From Pseudomonadota bacterium (GTDB taxonomy: Bacteria > Pseudomonadota > Alphaproteobacteria > Rhizobiales > Hyphomicrobiaceae): DNA of 64,000 nt. Of the stretch, positions 53,183-62,275 are shown one piece after another. How positions within the stretch are numbered: the first letter of the stretch is position 1; the number at the start of each line of letters is the position of its first letter. The stretch covers positions 1-64,000 of the forward strand of contig JAFECH010000350.1 of NCBI GenBank assembly GCA_018242255.1, written 5' to 3'. The notes under the pieces were generated by a model. The model saw only the letters and a program-made list of their open reading frames with translations, was not told where the DNA came from and did not search any database. The position numbers and the translations under genes are program-made.

Positions 53183-55840
53183 TCACTCCGCTGCTTGAAG
53201 GTTCTGCATTTCGATAACGGTTTTGATTTCGGCGCGGCATGAGCCGCAATTCGTTCCGGCCTGGAGTGACTCTCCGATCGCTCTAACGGTCCGGCAACCG
53301 CGGCGCGCGGCGGCTGCGATTTCGTTGACACCGACTCCGAAGCACGCGCATACCGTCGCGCCTTTGTCGGCGCCGCCAATGCCAGGACGACCGGCGATCA
53401 TCTTGAAGCGGGCTGCGCGCGGATGCGCTTCTGTGAGTTGTGCGACTGCCCAATCGCGGGACACAGCGACCGGTTCTGATGCGAGGAAAAGCGCGCCCAA
53501 CAGCATGTCGTCGCGATAGCAAGCGAAGCGATAGCGCGCGCTATAGCGGTCGTGAAATGCGATGGTCTCAGCGGCCGGCGACGCGCCGAAGAGCGCGTTG
53601 GCGAACGCGGCCCAATCCTCGCGTGCTGATGCAAAGCCGAGTTCGACGCGCCAGCCGCCGCTGCACTTTGCAAGAGCCCAGTATTCTGCATCGATGTGCT
53701 CGGGCTTATGGGCAAGAACCGCAAAGCCATATGTTTCGGCGACGAAGCGCTCGATGCGAACGGCGGCGTTCTTCGATGCCGGCTGCCCGGAGATCAGATC
53801 GACGATAGAAGGAACGAGCATATCGACCCGGCCCTTCGAGGCGAATTGGTCCGTCCAATGCATAGGAATAAAAATCGAACCCGGCTGCTGGCGTGTCGAA
53901 ATCAATGCTCGCACGAGGACAGCCGCAGAGCCCGTCGAAACGCGAACGAGATCGGCATCTGCGATACCGTAATGCCTTGCGTCATCCGGGTGGATCTCGG
54001 CGAATGGTTCGCCATAATGTTGCGACAGGCGCTGGCTTTTTCCGGTGCGAGTCAATGTATGCCAGTGATCGCGAACGCGCCCGGTATTGAGTATCAGAGG
54101 AAATGCCGAGTGTTCGCGGCGCGCATCCTCAATTTTGGTCTTAACGAAGCGCGCTTTGCGGTCGGGCGTGAAAAAGTTGCCGTTCGCAAAAAAACGGACG
54201 CGAGAACTTTCACCTGCCGGGCGCGGCCATTGAAATGGTTCGAGGGCGTCGAAATCGTTCTGTGAAATTTCGCCGAAAGCGCCGATATCAAAATCGCGGT
54301 TGCCTTCGTTTTCGAAGGCTGAGAGGGACGCATGCTCAGCGAAAATGTCGGATGGCGATTGGAACGCGAAGGCGGTGCCAAATCCCATGCGCTTTGCGAC
54401 TTCGCACATGATCCACCAGTCGGGCTGTGCTTCGGCGGGCAGCGGGAGAAAACGGCGTTGCCGGGAAATGCGCCGCTCGGAATTGGTTACGGTTCCGTTC
54501 TTCTCACCCCATGCTGCGGCCGGAAGCTTGACGTGAGCGTGGCGCACCGTGTCGGTCTTCGCGATAACGTCCGAGACCACGACGAGCGGACATTTGCGCA
54601 AAGCAGCCTCGACATCACCGGCATCCGGCATCGATGCGGCGGGGTTCGTCGCAATGATCCAGATCGCTTTGATGCGTCCGTCGGCGACGGCGCGGAACAT
54701 ATCGACGGCTTTGAGGCCGGGCTTTGCCGCGATCACCGGTGATTGCCAGAAACGTTGAACGCGATCGCGGTCTCCAGGCTTGTCGAGTTCCATGTGAGCG
54801 GCGAGTGTGTTCGCGAGGCCGCCGACCTCGCGCCCCCCCATGGCGTTCGGTTGCCCGGTGATAGAAAACGGTCCCGTGCCGGCCTTGCCGATCCGGCCCG
54901 TCGCGAGATGGCAATTGATGATGGCATTGACTTTATCGGTGCCGCAGTACGATTGATTGACGCCTTGGCTGAAGACCGTGACCGTCTTTTCCGTTCGCGC
55001 GAAAAGATCGAAAAAGTCTTTGAGCTGAGCAGACGACAGGCCGGTTCGTTCAACGATGCTCAGCACATCGACGGACTGCGCAGCGTTGAGCGTATCTTCA
55101 AAACCCGACGTGTGTTCTGAGACGAAAGCGTCGTCGATTGCGCCGACATCGGCCAGATGCTTGAGCAAGCCGACAAACAGCGCAACGTCACCATCGGGCT
55201 TGATTGGCGCATGCATCTCGGCGAGATCAGCGGTCATCGTGCGGCGCGGATCGATCAGCACGATCTTCATGTCCGGTCGCTTCTCTTTCGCCGCGACGAT
55301 GCGTTGATAGAGAACCGGATGGCACCACGCGAGGTTCGAGCCGACGAGTACGATGAGGTCGGCGCATTCGAGATCCTCGTAGCAGCCCGGCACGGTATCG
55401 GTACCGAACGCGCGCTTGTGCCCCGCGACCGAAGACGCCATGCACAGCCGTGAATTGGTGTCGATGTTGGCCGAGCCGATGAAGCCCTTCATCAGTTTGT
55501 TGGCGACGTAATAGTCTTCGGTGAGTAGTTGGCCGGAGACGTAAAACGCCACGGAATCCGGGCCGTGCTCTGCTATCGTTTCGGTAAAGCGCGACGCGAC
55601 GAGATCGAGTGCCGTCTCCCAGCTCACGCGCTGACCTTCGATTTCGGGATACAGCAGGCGATCGTCGAGATCGACCGTCTCACCTAACGCTGAACCCTTC
55701 GAACAAAGCCTGCCGAAGTTCGCCGGATGATCCGGATCGCCGCGCACCGCGACGTTGCCGTCAGCCGACGCCTCCGCGAGCACGCCGCAGCCGACGCCGC
55801 AGTACGGGCAAGTCGTTTTAGTTGGTTGCGACATGGTCAT
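53183..55840 (-). CDS. nasA: Assimilatory nitrate reductase, catalytic subunit
   Basis: An ~885-residue molybdopterin oxidoreductase. The N-terminal [4Fe-4S] site is CPYCGVGCG near residue 10 with a fourth Cys in RLCSKGSALGE. The molybdenum-cofactor domains follow (YVSGQLLTEDYYVANKL, SRLCMASSVAGHKRAFGTDTVPG with the Mo-ligand region, and VFSQGVNQSYCGTDKV). A molydopterin-dinucleotide domain is near 590-700 (LILNTGRVRDHWHTLTRTG). A BFD-type [2Fe-2S] domain closes the protein (CACFGVG, then TNCGSCRAE). It reduces nitrate to nitrite in the cytoplasm. The frame upstream of 55840 overlaps nirD and is rejected. Confidence 0.95.
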   Translation of the reverse strand: MTMSQPTKTTCPYCGVGCGVLAEASADGNVAVRGDPDHPANFGRLCSKGSALGETVDLDDRLLYPEIEGQRVSWETALDLVASRFTETIAEHGPDSVAFYVSGQLLTEDYYVANKLMKGFIGSANIDTNSRLCMASSVAGHKRAFGTDTVPGCYEDLECADLIVLVGSNLAWCHPVLYQRIVAAKEKRPDMKIVLIDPRRTMTADLAEMHAPIKPDGDVALFVGLLKHLADVGAIDDAFVSEHTSGFEDTLNAAQSVDVLSIVERTGLSSAQLKDFFDLFARTEKTVTVFSQGVNQSYCGTDKVNAIINCHLATGRIGKAGTGPFSITGQPNAMGGREVGGLANTLAAHMELDKPGDRDRVQRFWQSPVIAAKPGLKAVDMFRAVADGRIKAIWIIATNPAASMPDAGDVEAALRKCPLVVVSDVIAKTDTVRHAHVKLPAAAWGEKNGTVTNSERRISRQRRFLPLPAEAQPDWWIMCEVAKRMGFGTAFAFQSPSDIFAEHASLSAFENEGNRDFDIGAFGEISQNDFDALEPFQWPRPAGESSRVRFFANGNFFTPDRKARFVKTKIEDARREHSAFPLILNTGRVRDHWHTLTRTGKSQRLSQHYGEPFAEIHPDDARHYGIADADLVRVSTGSAAVLVRALISTRQQPGSIFIPMHWTDQFASKGRVDMLVPSIVDLISGQPASKNAAVRIERFVAETYGFAVLAHKPEHIDAEYWALAKCSGGWRVELGFASAREDWAAFANALFGASPAAETIAFHDRYSARYRFACYRDDMLLGALFLASEPVAVSRDWAVAQLTEAHPRAARFKMIAGRPGIGGADKGATVCACFGVGVNEIAAAARRGCRTVRAIGESLQAGTNCGSCRAEIKTVIEMQNLQAAE

Positions 55841-55853
55841 CGGCTTTTTGGCC

Positions 55854-56189
55854 TCACGCAGCGCGATGGGCTTTGGCTTCGGAAGCCAAGGCGATAAAAA
55901 GCTGTTCTCCTTCGAGCTTGATTGGAATCGCCCGTACGCTGCCTTCGTCAGCGCCAAGCGCCTTACCGGTTTCGAGCGAGATGACCCAGTTGTGCAGCGG
56001 ACACGTCACGGCGGCGCCGTGTACGATGCCCTGGCTCAACGGACCGCCCTTGTGCGGGCAATGGTCTTCGATCGCGAAGATGCGATCTTCTGCGGTGCGA
56101 AAGACGGCGACCTTGCCTCGCGGTGTCTCGACACAGCGAGCGCCACGTCGTGGAATATCGGTGATGCTGCCGATCAATGTCCAGCTCAT
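55854..56189 (-). CDS. nirD: Nitrite reductase small subunit
   Basis: A ~111-residue Rieske-type protein. The [2Fe-2S] ligands are in CPHKGGPLSQ and CPLHNWVI, separated by 16-17 residues as usual. It is the small subunit of the NADH-dependent assimilatory nitrite reductase and follows nirB directly. The start could be GTG 56198, ATG 56195 or ATG 56189; GGAG is best spaced for 56189. The C terminus ends in a short Ala/His-rich tail. Confidence 0.94.
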   Translation of the reverse strand: MSWTLIGSITDIPRRGARCVETPRGKVAVFRTAEDRIFAIEDHCPHKGGPLSQGIVHGAAVTCPLHNWVISLETGKALGADEGSVRAIPIKLEGEQLFIALASEAKAHRAA

Positions 56190-56194
56190 GTCCA

Positions 56195-58648
56195 TCACTC
56201 CGCCGCGTCTGCGATGCCGATGGTCGCCATCGGCTTGAACTCATGCTTATGCAGGCCGGAAACACGTTCCGACCAGGGGTCGACCTGTGCGAATTTCTGC
56301 GAATGGATGAAGCGCTCGTAAAAGCCACGACGCTTCTCTATATCGTCGAGGATCTGGCGTCGTATCTCGTCGGTCGTGACACGTTTTGCCCATTTGTAGA
56401 TGCGTTCGAGATAGCGCGCCTGCTCGCGGTACATCTGGACGAGCGCGACGATGACTTCGAGGGCTTCATCCTCGGTTTTGACGAGACCCAGGACTTCGGT
56501 ACCCTTGATGTCGAGACCGGCTGCACCGGCAAAATGAATTTCGTAGCCGGAGTCCACACAGATTACACCGACGTCCTTACAAGTCGCCTCGGCGCAATTC
56601 CGCGGGCAGCCCGATACGGCCATTTTGACCTTCGCCGGCGTCCACGAGCCCCACATGAATTTTTCGATGCGGATACCGAATCCGGTCGAATCCTGCGTCC
56701 CGAAACGGCACCAGTCGGTACCGACGCAAGTCTTCACCGTGCGCAGACCCTTGGCATAGGCGTGGCCAGAGACGAAGCCCGCTTTGCCGAGGTCGGCCCA
56801 GACAGCAGGCAGGTCTTCCTTCTTTACGCCCAGCATGTCGATGCGCTGACCGCCTGTCACCTTGACGGTTGGGATATTGAACTTGTCGACGACGTCCGCG
56901 ATGGCCCGTAATTCATTTGCGCTCGTCACACCGCCCCACATGCGCGGCACGACGGAATAGGTGCCGTTCTTCTGAATGTTTGCGTGCACCCGCTCGTTGA
57001 TGAAACGCGATTGATAGTCGTCGGCGTATTCGCCGGGCCAGTCACAGACGAGATAGTAGTTCAAGGCCGGTCGGCACTTGGCGCAACCGCATGACGTCGA
57101 CCACTCAAGCTCCTGCATAACGGCATAAATGTTCTTGAGGCTTTTCGCCTTGATCAATCGGCGCACATCATCGTGACCGAGAGACGTACATCCGCACATC
57201 GGCTGTACTGCGGTTGGATTGAAGGCCTCGCCGAGCGTCAGCGACATGAGCTGCTCAACGAGACCGGTACACGAGCCGCACGAGGCGGACGCTTTCGTGT
57301 GGGCGCGGACGTCATCTAGCGACGTCAATCCCTTCTCCTGAATTGCGCCGACGATCTTGCCCTTGCACACGCCGTTGCAGCCGCAGATCTCTGCGTCATC
57401 GGGCAAGACTGCAACGGCCGCCATAGGGTCGAGGGGGGTCCCTCCCTGATAGGCCTGACCGAAGATCAACGTGTCGCGCATGTCGGAGATATCGACCTGC
57501 TTTTTCTTCAGGTCATTGAACCATGCACCGTCTGCGGTTTCGCCGTAGAGCACAGTGCCGATGATGCGGTTATCTTTGAGAACAAGGCGCTTGTAGACAC
57601 CCGCCGAGGCATCTCTCAGGACGATCTCATGCCGATCCTCCCCGTCTGCGAAGTCGCCGAGCGAAAAGAGTTCGATACCGGTCACCTTAAGCTTCGTCGG
57701 CGTGTCGTTGTGGACAAAGGCGGCCGTGCTTTTTCCGTCTGCGAGGTGTGCAGCCGCGACACGCGCCATTTCGTAGAGCGGTGCGACGAGGCCATAGACG
57801 TGGCCGCCGACCTCGGCGCATTCGCCTACCGAATAAATATCGGGGTCCGACGTCTGCATCCCGGCATCGACAAGGATGCCGCGGTTGGTGGCAATTCCCG
57901 CCGCTTTCGCAAGGCCGGCATTCGGCTTGATACCCGCCGCCATAACAACGAGTGTCGCCGGAATGATGCGGCCGTCTGCAAGCTCGACACCTTCGACTTT
58001 TCTGTCGCCGAGGATGGATTTCGTATTGGCTTTGCAGATGACCTTGATGCCGCGGTCTTCTATCGCGCGCTGCAAGAGATAGCCTGCGGCAGGATCGAGC
58101 TGACGCTCCATCAGCGTCGGCATCAGATGCAGGACGGTGACGTCCATGCCCTGTGCCTCAAGACCTGCCGCCGCTTCCAATCCCAAGAGTCCGCCACCGA
58201 TGACGACGGCTTTGGCACGCGATTGTGCCGCAAGCAGCATAGCGTTGACGTCATCGAGATCCCGATAGCTCAAGACGCCCGGAAGATTGTGGCCCGGCAC
58301 CGGCAAAATGAACGGCACCGATCCGGTCGCGATGACGAGCTTGTCATAAGACTCGACGACGCCGTGATCGGATGTCACCGTTTTGGCGTCACGGTCGATC
58401 GCAACGATCTTGTGACCCTTGTAGAGCGTGATGCCGTTCTTGATGTACCAGCCGTCACCATGAATGATGATCTGCTCATAGCTTTTCTCGCCGGAAAGAA
58501 CGGGGGAGAGCATGATGCGATCGTAATTGACGCGCGGCTCGGCGTTGAAGATCGTGACGGCATAACGGCCGCGCGATGTCTCCAACAGATGCTCAAGCAT
58601 CCGCCCAGGAGCCATGCCATTGCCGATAACGACGAGATTTTCCATCAT
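56195..58648 (-). CDS. nirB: Nitrite reductase (NAD(P)H) large subunit
   Basis: An 817-residue siroheme flavoprotein. The N-terminal FAD/NAD module starts VVIGNGMAPGRMLEHLL and has a second dinucleotide fold (AVVIGGGLLGLEAAAGLEAQG). Two BFD-like [2Fe-2S] regions follow (CGCNGVCKG with SCGSCTG, and CGCTSLG with SCGCAKC). The siroheme/[4Fe-4S] site is CVGTDWCRFG and SGCPRNCAEATCKD. It reduces nitrite to ammonium with NADH in the cytoplasm. The ATG at 58648 fits the family start; upstream residues of the frame belong to the narK region. Confidence 0.96.
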   Translation of the reverse strand: MMENLVVIGNGMAPGRMLEHLLETSRGRYAVTIFNAEPRVNYDRIMLSPVLSGEKSYEQIIIHGDGWYIKNGITLYKGHKIVAIDRDAKTVTSDHGVVESYDKLVIATGSVPFILPVPGHNLPGVLSYRDLDDVNAMLLAAQSRAKAVVIGGGLLGLEAAAGLEAQGMDVTVLHLMPTLMERQLDPAAGYLLQRAIEDRGIKVICKANTKSILGDRKVEGVELADGRIIPATLVVMAAGIKPNAGLAKAAGIATNRGILVDAGMQTSDPDIYSVGECAEVGGHVYGLVAPLYEMARVAAAHLADGKSTAAFVHNDTPTKLKVTGIELFSLGDFADGEDRHEIVLRDASAGVYKRLVLKDNRIIGTVLYGETADGAWFNDLKKKQVDISDMRDTLIFGQAYQGGTPLDPMAAVAVLPDDAEICGCNGVCKGKIVGAIQEKGLTSLDDVRAHTKASASCGSCTGLVEQLMSLTLGEAFNPTAVQPMCGCTSLGHDDVRRLIKAKSLKNIYAVMQELEWSTSCGCAKCRPALNYYLVCDWPGEYADDYQSRFINERVHANIQKNGTYSVVPRMWGGVTSANELRAIADVVDKFNIPTVKVTGGQRIDMLGVKKEDLPAVWADLGKAGFVSGHAYAKGLRTVKTCVGTDWCRFGTQDSTGFGIRIEKFMWGSWTPAKVKMAVSGCPRNCAEATCKDVGVICVDSGYEIHFAGAAGLDIKGTEVLGLVKTEDEALEVIVALVQMYREQARYLERIYKWAKRVTTDEIRRQILDDIEKRRGFYERFIHSQKFAQVDPWSERVSGLHKHEFKPMATIGIADAAE

Positions 58649-58665
58649 AGGACTTGTTCCTGCTC

Positions 58666-59988
58666 TTAAGCCCGGCCTGCGACTTGGGCTATGGAGCTGC
58701 CGGCATCGGAAGCAGCGTTCAAGGATACGCCGCTGCGCTCCATGCGCCGGATCGAGACGTGCATCCAGACGAGAAGCACGACGACGATAGCGAACAGCAG
58801 CATGAAGCAGCTCGTCCAAAGTCCAGTCACCTGATTGAGAAAACCGAAGGCAATCGGCAGGACGAAACCGCCCAGGCCGCCGATCATGCCGACAAGTCCG
58901 CCGACGGATCCGACGTTATCGGGATAGTACGTCGCGACGTGCTTGTAGACGGCGGCCTTGCCGATGCTCATGAAAAAGCCGAGGACCATCGCGATACCGA
59001 CGAATATCAGCGGGCTGATCTCGAAGTGGGCAGAGATCGGGCTGTGCGTACCGTGCATCACGTAGTCGGTCGGCGGCAGCGACAGTGCCAGCGTCGCGAT
59101 GGCTGAGACGCCGAAACACCAATACATGACGGCGCGGGCTCCGATGCGATCGGACAGGACACCACCGTAAGCGCGGAAGATACTCGCCGGGATCGAATAG
59201 GCGGCAGCAATCATGCCGGCTGTTTCGATATCGAATCCATAGACGCCGATCAGATATCGCGGCAGCCAAAGTGCCAGCGCGACGAAGGCACCGAACGCGA
59301 AGAAGTAGTAGAACGAAAACCGCCAGACGCGAATGTCCTTCAGCGGCGCGAGTTCCATCGCGTATGCCTTGGGTGCATCGCCTGTGCGGCGGCGCTCGGC
59401 GGTGACCGGATCGTCGGTCGTCGTGAGCCAGAAAACGATGGCCATAACCGCCAGCACGCCGGCCCAAATCAGTGCGACGGCGTGCCAACCCCAGGCGACA
59501 AGTGCAAACGGCGCGAGAAATTTGGTGACCGCCGCGCCAACGTTGCCGGCTCCGAAGATGCCGAGCGCGGTACCCTGCTGCCCGGATTGATAGAAGCGCG
59601 AGACGTAGGCGATGCCGACTGCGAACGAGCCGCCCGCTAGTCCGACGCCGAGGGCCGCAACAAGCATTTGCGGATAGGTGTGCGCAAAAACGAGAAGCGC
59701 CGTCGCGATACTCGCGGCGATCATATTGAGCGTGAATACGAGCCGTCCGCCGTAGCGGTCGGTCCAGATGCCGAGGAAGATGCGCGCGAGCGAGCCCGTC
59801 AGAATGGGCGTTCCTGCTAGCAGGCCAAACTCGGTTTCATTCAATCCGAGTTGCGCCTTGATGCGAATGCCGATGATCGCGAAGATCGTCCAGACTGCGA
59901 AGCAGGCCGTGAACGCGATGGTTGAAATCCAAAGGGCGCGCCCTTCGGCAGTGGACAGCGATAATCCCGAACTTTCCTGTGTGCGCAT
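58666..59988 (-). CDS. narK: Nitrate/nitrite transporter, MFS (NarK type)
   Basis: A 440-residue transporter with 12 predicted helices. It has the NarK signatures: FTACFAVWTIFAIIGI with the following LGLNETEFGLLAGTPILTGSLARI, and Gly-rich motifs GVGLAGGSFAVGIAYVS and GIFGAGNVGAAVTKF (nitrate-binding helices, with Arg residues in helices 2 and 8). It imports nitrate and may exchange nitrite. The ATG at 59988 has GGGAGC upstream. It is the first gene of the operon, 18 bases before nirB and downstream of the leader terminator, so its expression should depend on antitermination. Confidence 0.95.
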   Translation of the reverse strand: MRTQESSGLSLSTAEGRALWISTIAFTACFAVWTIFAIIGIRIKAQLGLNETEFGLLAGTPILTGSLARIFLGIWTDRYGGRLVFTLNMIAASIATALLVFAHTYPQMLVAALGVGLAGGSFAVGIAYVSRFYQSGQQGTALGIFGAGNVGAAVTKFLAPFALVAWGWHAVALIWAGVLAVMAIVFWLTTTDDPVTAERRRTGDAPKAYAMELAPLKDIRVWRFSFYYFFAFGAFVALALWLPRYLIGVYGFDIETAGMIAAAYSIPASIFRAYGGVLSDRIGARAVMYWCFGVSAIATLALSLPPTDYVMHGTHSPISAHFEISPLIFVGIAMVLGFFMSIGKAAVYKHVATYYPDNVGSVGGLVGMIGGLGGFVLPIAFGFLNQVTGLWTSCFMLLFAIVVVLLVWMHVSIRRMERSGVSLNAASDAGSSIAQVAGRA

Positions 59989-60016
59989 CGATTGCTCCCG
60001 GTCGTGGCGCCAAAAC

Positions 60017-60084
60017 AAAAAAAGCTGCCGGCCAAGCGCTCACACCCCCAGCAAAGAGGGTAGGAAGGCTTGAACGGCAGCTTT
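60017..60084 (-). terminator. Leader terminator in front of narK
   Basis: Read on the minus strand, AAAGCTGCCG (60084-60075) pairs perfectly with CGGCAGCTTT (60030-60021) and is followed at once by a run of seven U. It lies in the untranslated leader ahead of narK. A complete intrinsic terminator before a nitrate operon is the hallmark of attenuation control by NasT-type antiterminators. Confidence 0.85.
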
Positions 60085-60292
60085 GCCTATTGAGCGCCCT
60101 TCATTGGACGCGGACGAAATCCTAAGCGCGGAAATAAAGCTGCTTAGGCGAGCTGAAATTACAAACCTTCAACTCGAGTCGCATTGAGAATTGCGGCAGC
60201 AGCGAACGCTTCGCAAGTCCAAACATTCAGCAATTTGATGCTCCATCGGCGCAAATTTTGTGCAGCGCACGTTTTGACGCGGATCGGCGTCG
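60017..60292 (-). promoter_or_regulatory. NasT/ANTAR-type attenuation leader of the nitrate operon
   Basis: The 276 bases between nasS and the end of the leader terminator hold, 5' to 3' on the minus strand, a hairpin CCTAAGC/GCTTAGG (60148-60121), a segment GCGCTCA (60097-60091), the first terminator arm, then TGAGCGC (60042-60036), then the second terminator arm. GCGCTCA and TGAGCGC can pair, but not in the same structure as the terminator, so they form a candidate antiterminator. A short stem with loop AAAGCT (60087-60076) has the A1/G4 pattern of ANTAR-binding hexaloops, with a stem of only three pairs. NasT, encoded just upstream, is the expected ligand. Confidence 0.65.
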
Positions 60293-61516
60293 TCACTGCT
60301 TCTGGCTAGCGATGTAAGCATCGAGCCGGTCGGGATCGAACAGGCCACCGTCGAAGAATCCGTCCGGTCCGAGCACCAGGCTGGCGCCGGACGATCCGAC
60401 CGGCGTCGGAGCCGTCAACGCGCCCTCAACCTTGGCGTTCGCCACCGGAAGTGCGATGCCCGACGGCTTCAGCGCGGCGCGATAAATATCCGGCCGATAC
60501 GTCTCGCGTGCAATTCTTGCGTTCTCGGCGTTGTGCTGCACCTGCCCCCAACGGACCATCTGCGAATAGAACCAGAGAGCGTGGCTCTTCCACGGGAACG
60601 TTGCCGCTTTCGCAAACGGTACAAAGAAATCCGAAACGGCGACTGCGTTTTCCTCACCGACGGGCAACAGGCCCTGCAGCGCCGGAATCATCCATTCGAT
60701 AGGTTGAGCGACATACGTCTTCTCGGCCAGAATGCGCGCCAGATCGTGGTGATTGCGCACGTCTGCACACCATTTGGCGGCGTTACTCAGTGCGCGCAAC
60801 AAGGCGGACAGTGCTTCAGGATTTTCTTGCGCCCAGGTAGCCCCGGCTGCGAGAACTTTCTCCGGGCTCGAGCGCCAGATGGCGGCTTTCACCGTCACTA
60901 TATGGCCTTTCCCAAGAAGAGCCGCTGCGGAGTTCCACGGCTCGCCGACGCAATAGCCGTCGATCGTACCGCTCGCGAGGGCATCGACCATCAACGGCGG
61001 GGGCACGATGACGATTTCGATATCGCTCGACGGGTCGATGCCGCAGGCGGCCGACCAATAGCGAAGCTCGTAGTTATGCCCCGAGTACGGATGGACGACC
61101 GCGAACCGCAACGGCGTCCTGTATTGAGCAGCGCGTTTGCGGACGACATCCTTCAAGGCATTGCCGTTCGTCGCTGGATCGAAGTCGGGCTTCGCGCCGT
61201 AAGCCGCCATCGCGTCCCAAAGAGCATTCGACACCGTGACCGCGTTGCCGCCCAGTCCGAGCGCCATTGGAACGATGGTCGGAACTGCCAGCGGCGTCAG
61301 GCCAAGATTGCAGGCGATCGGCATCGGCGCCAGCATGTGGGCGAGTTGGAAATGTCCTACCGCCAGACGATCGCGAATATTGGCCCACGACATCTCGCGC
61401 ACGAGAGTCAGGTCAATCCCCTCGGCCTCGGCAAAACCCAATTCCTTTGCGGTCACGAGAACCGCGCTGTCGAGGAGCGGCATGAAGCCGGCCGTGACTT
61501 GGTAAAGGCTCGCCAT
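60293..61516 (-). CDS. nasS: NasS-type nitrate sensor (NrtA-like protein without signal peptide)
   Basis: A 407-residue protein of the NrtA/CmpA nitrate-binding family. It lacks a signal peptide and starts directly in the fold (YQVTAGFMPLLDSAVLVTAKELGF), so it is cytoplasmic. Motifs include MSWANIRDRLAVGHFQLAHMLAPMPI, RFAVVHPYSGHNYELRYW and DGYCVGEPWNSAA. NasS binds NasT without nitrate and releases it when nitrate binds, in Paracoccus, Azotobacter and Bradyrhizobium. The start codon at 61516 has GAGGAGGAG upstream and lies three bases before the end of nasT. Confidence 0.93.
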   Translation of the reverse strand: MASLYQVTAGFMPLLDSAVLVTAKELGFAEAEGIDLTLVREMSWANIRDRLAVGHFQLAHMLAPMPIACNLGLTPLAVPTIVPMALGLGGNAVTVSNALWDAMAAYGAKPDFDPATNGNALKDVVRKRAAQYRTPLRFAVVHPYSGHNYELRYWSAACGIDPSSDIEIVIVPPPLMVDALASGTIDGYCVGEPWNSAAALLGKGHIVTVKAAIWRSSPEKVLAAGATWAQENPEALSALLRALSNAAKWCADVRNHHDLARILAEKTYVAQPIEWMIPALQGLLPVGEENAVAVSDFFVPFAKAATFPWKSHALWFYSQMVRWGQVQHNAENARIARETYRPDIYRAALKPSGIALPVANAKVEGALTAPTPVGSSGASLVLGPDGFFDGGLFDPDRLDAYIASQKQ

Positions 61517-61518
61517 CG

Positions 61519-62142
61519 TCACTCCTCCTCGTCGGGCGGGGCGAGAAGCCCTGCTGCCGTTATCAAGCTTTCGGCGATTTCGGAGAGCTTTCTGTTCTGA
61601 TTCATCGCGGTCTTGCGCAGCAAAGCATAAGCCTGCGGCTCGGAGAGACCGCGCGTCGTCATGAGAATGCCTTTGGCGCGATCGATGAGCTTGCGGTTTT
61701 CAAGCTCCGAACGGGCTTCTTCGAGTTCGCGGGTCATTCGCGAGAAGGCGTTGAAACGGCTGATCGCCATTTCGAGAATCGGTTTGACGCGCTCCTGCTT
61801 TAGTCCGTCAATGACGTAAGCCGACACCCCCGCTTCGACGGCCGCTTCAATGGAGGCGCTATCCGAACGGTCGACGAACATCGCGATGGGGCGCTTCACG
61901 GCACGAGAAAGCTGGAACATGTTCTCGAGCATATCGCGATTGGGATTTTCGAGATCGATGACGATTACGTCCGGCTCGATCTCCGAAATGCGGCGCGCAA
62001 TTCCCGCAACGTCATGAACAACGGTGAGATGATCATAGCCCGCTTCCCGCAGGCCCGCTTCGATGACTGAGGCGCGCAGACGGTTTTCATCTATGACCAA
62101 GATGGAAAGTCGTTTCGGCCCGGCGTGCATGCTCGTGTCCAT
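61519..62142 (-). CDS. nasT: NasT-type ANTAR antitermination regulator
   Basis: A ~207-residue two-domain protein. The N-terminal pseudo-receiver starts LSILVIDENRLRASVIEAGL and has Asp in VIVIDLENPN. A coiled-coil linker follows, then the C-terminal ANTAR domain (LENRKLIDRAKGILMTTRGLSEPQAY, then LRKTAMNQNRKLSEIAESLI), which binds RNA hairpins. NasT frees leader terminators of nitrate genes. Starts at 62142 and 62130 are both possible; neither has a strong ribosome site. The frame further upstream (to 62319) overlaps chrR and is rejected. The protein and nasS form an operon. Confidence 0.93.
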   Translation of the reverse strand: MDTSMHAGPKRLSILVIDENRLRASVIEAGLREAGYDHLTVVHDVAGIARRISEIEPDVIVIDLENPNRDMLENMFQLSRAVKRPIAMFVDRSDSASIEAAVEAGVSAYVIDGLKQERVKPILEMAISRFNAFSRMTRELEEARSELENRKLIDRAKGILMTTRGLSEPQAYALLRKTAMNQNRKLSEIAESLITAAGLLAPPDEEE

Positions 62143-62275
62143 CAAGAAGACCGTCTCGGGTACACGAATTCTGCCTGCCGTCAACTCCTCGGTATCGGGT
62201 AACGGCATTTGGGCGCGAAAGGCCGGTCTCGTGAGGCAGGGCGCCGTCGATGTCCGTAGGGCGAGGAGCCACCGT

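Noticed and set aside
57629..58669. 346-residue plus-strand frame opposite nirB
   Set aside because: Shadow of nirB; no recognisable motif and no ribosome site.
60076..60148. Full two-hairpin ANTAR motif with two hexaloops
   Set aside because: Only one candidate hexaloop was found and its stem is three pairs; the upstream hairpin has a larger loop, so I do not claim the classical two-hairpin motif.
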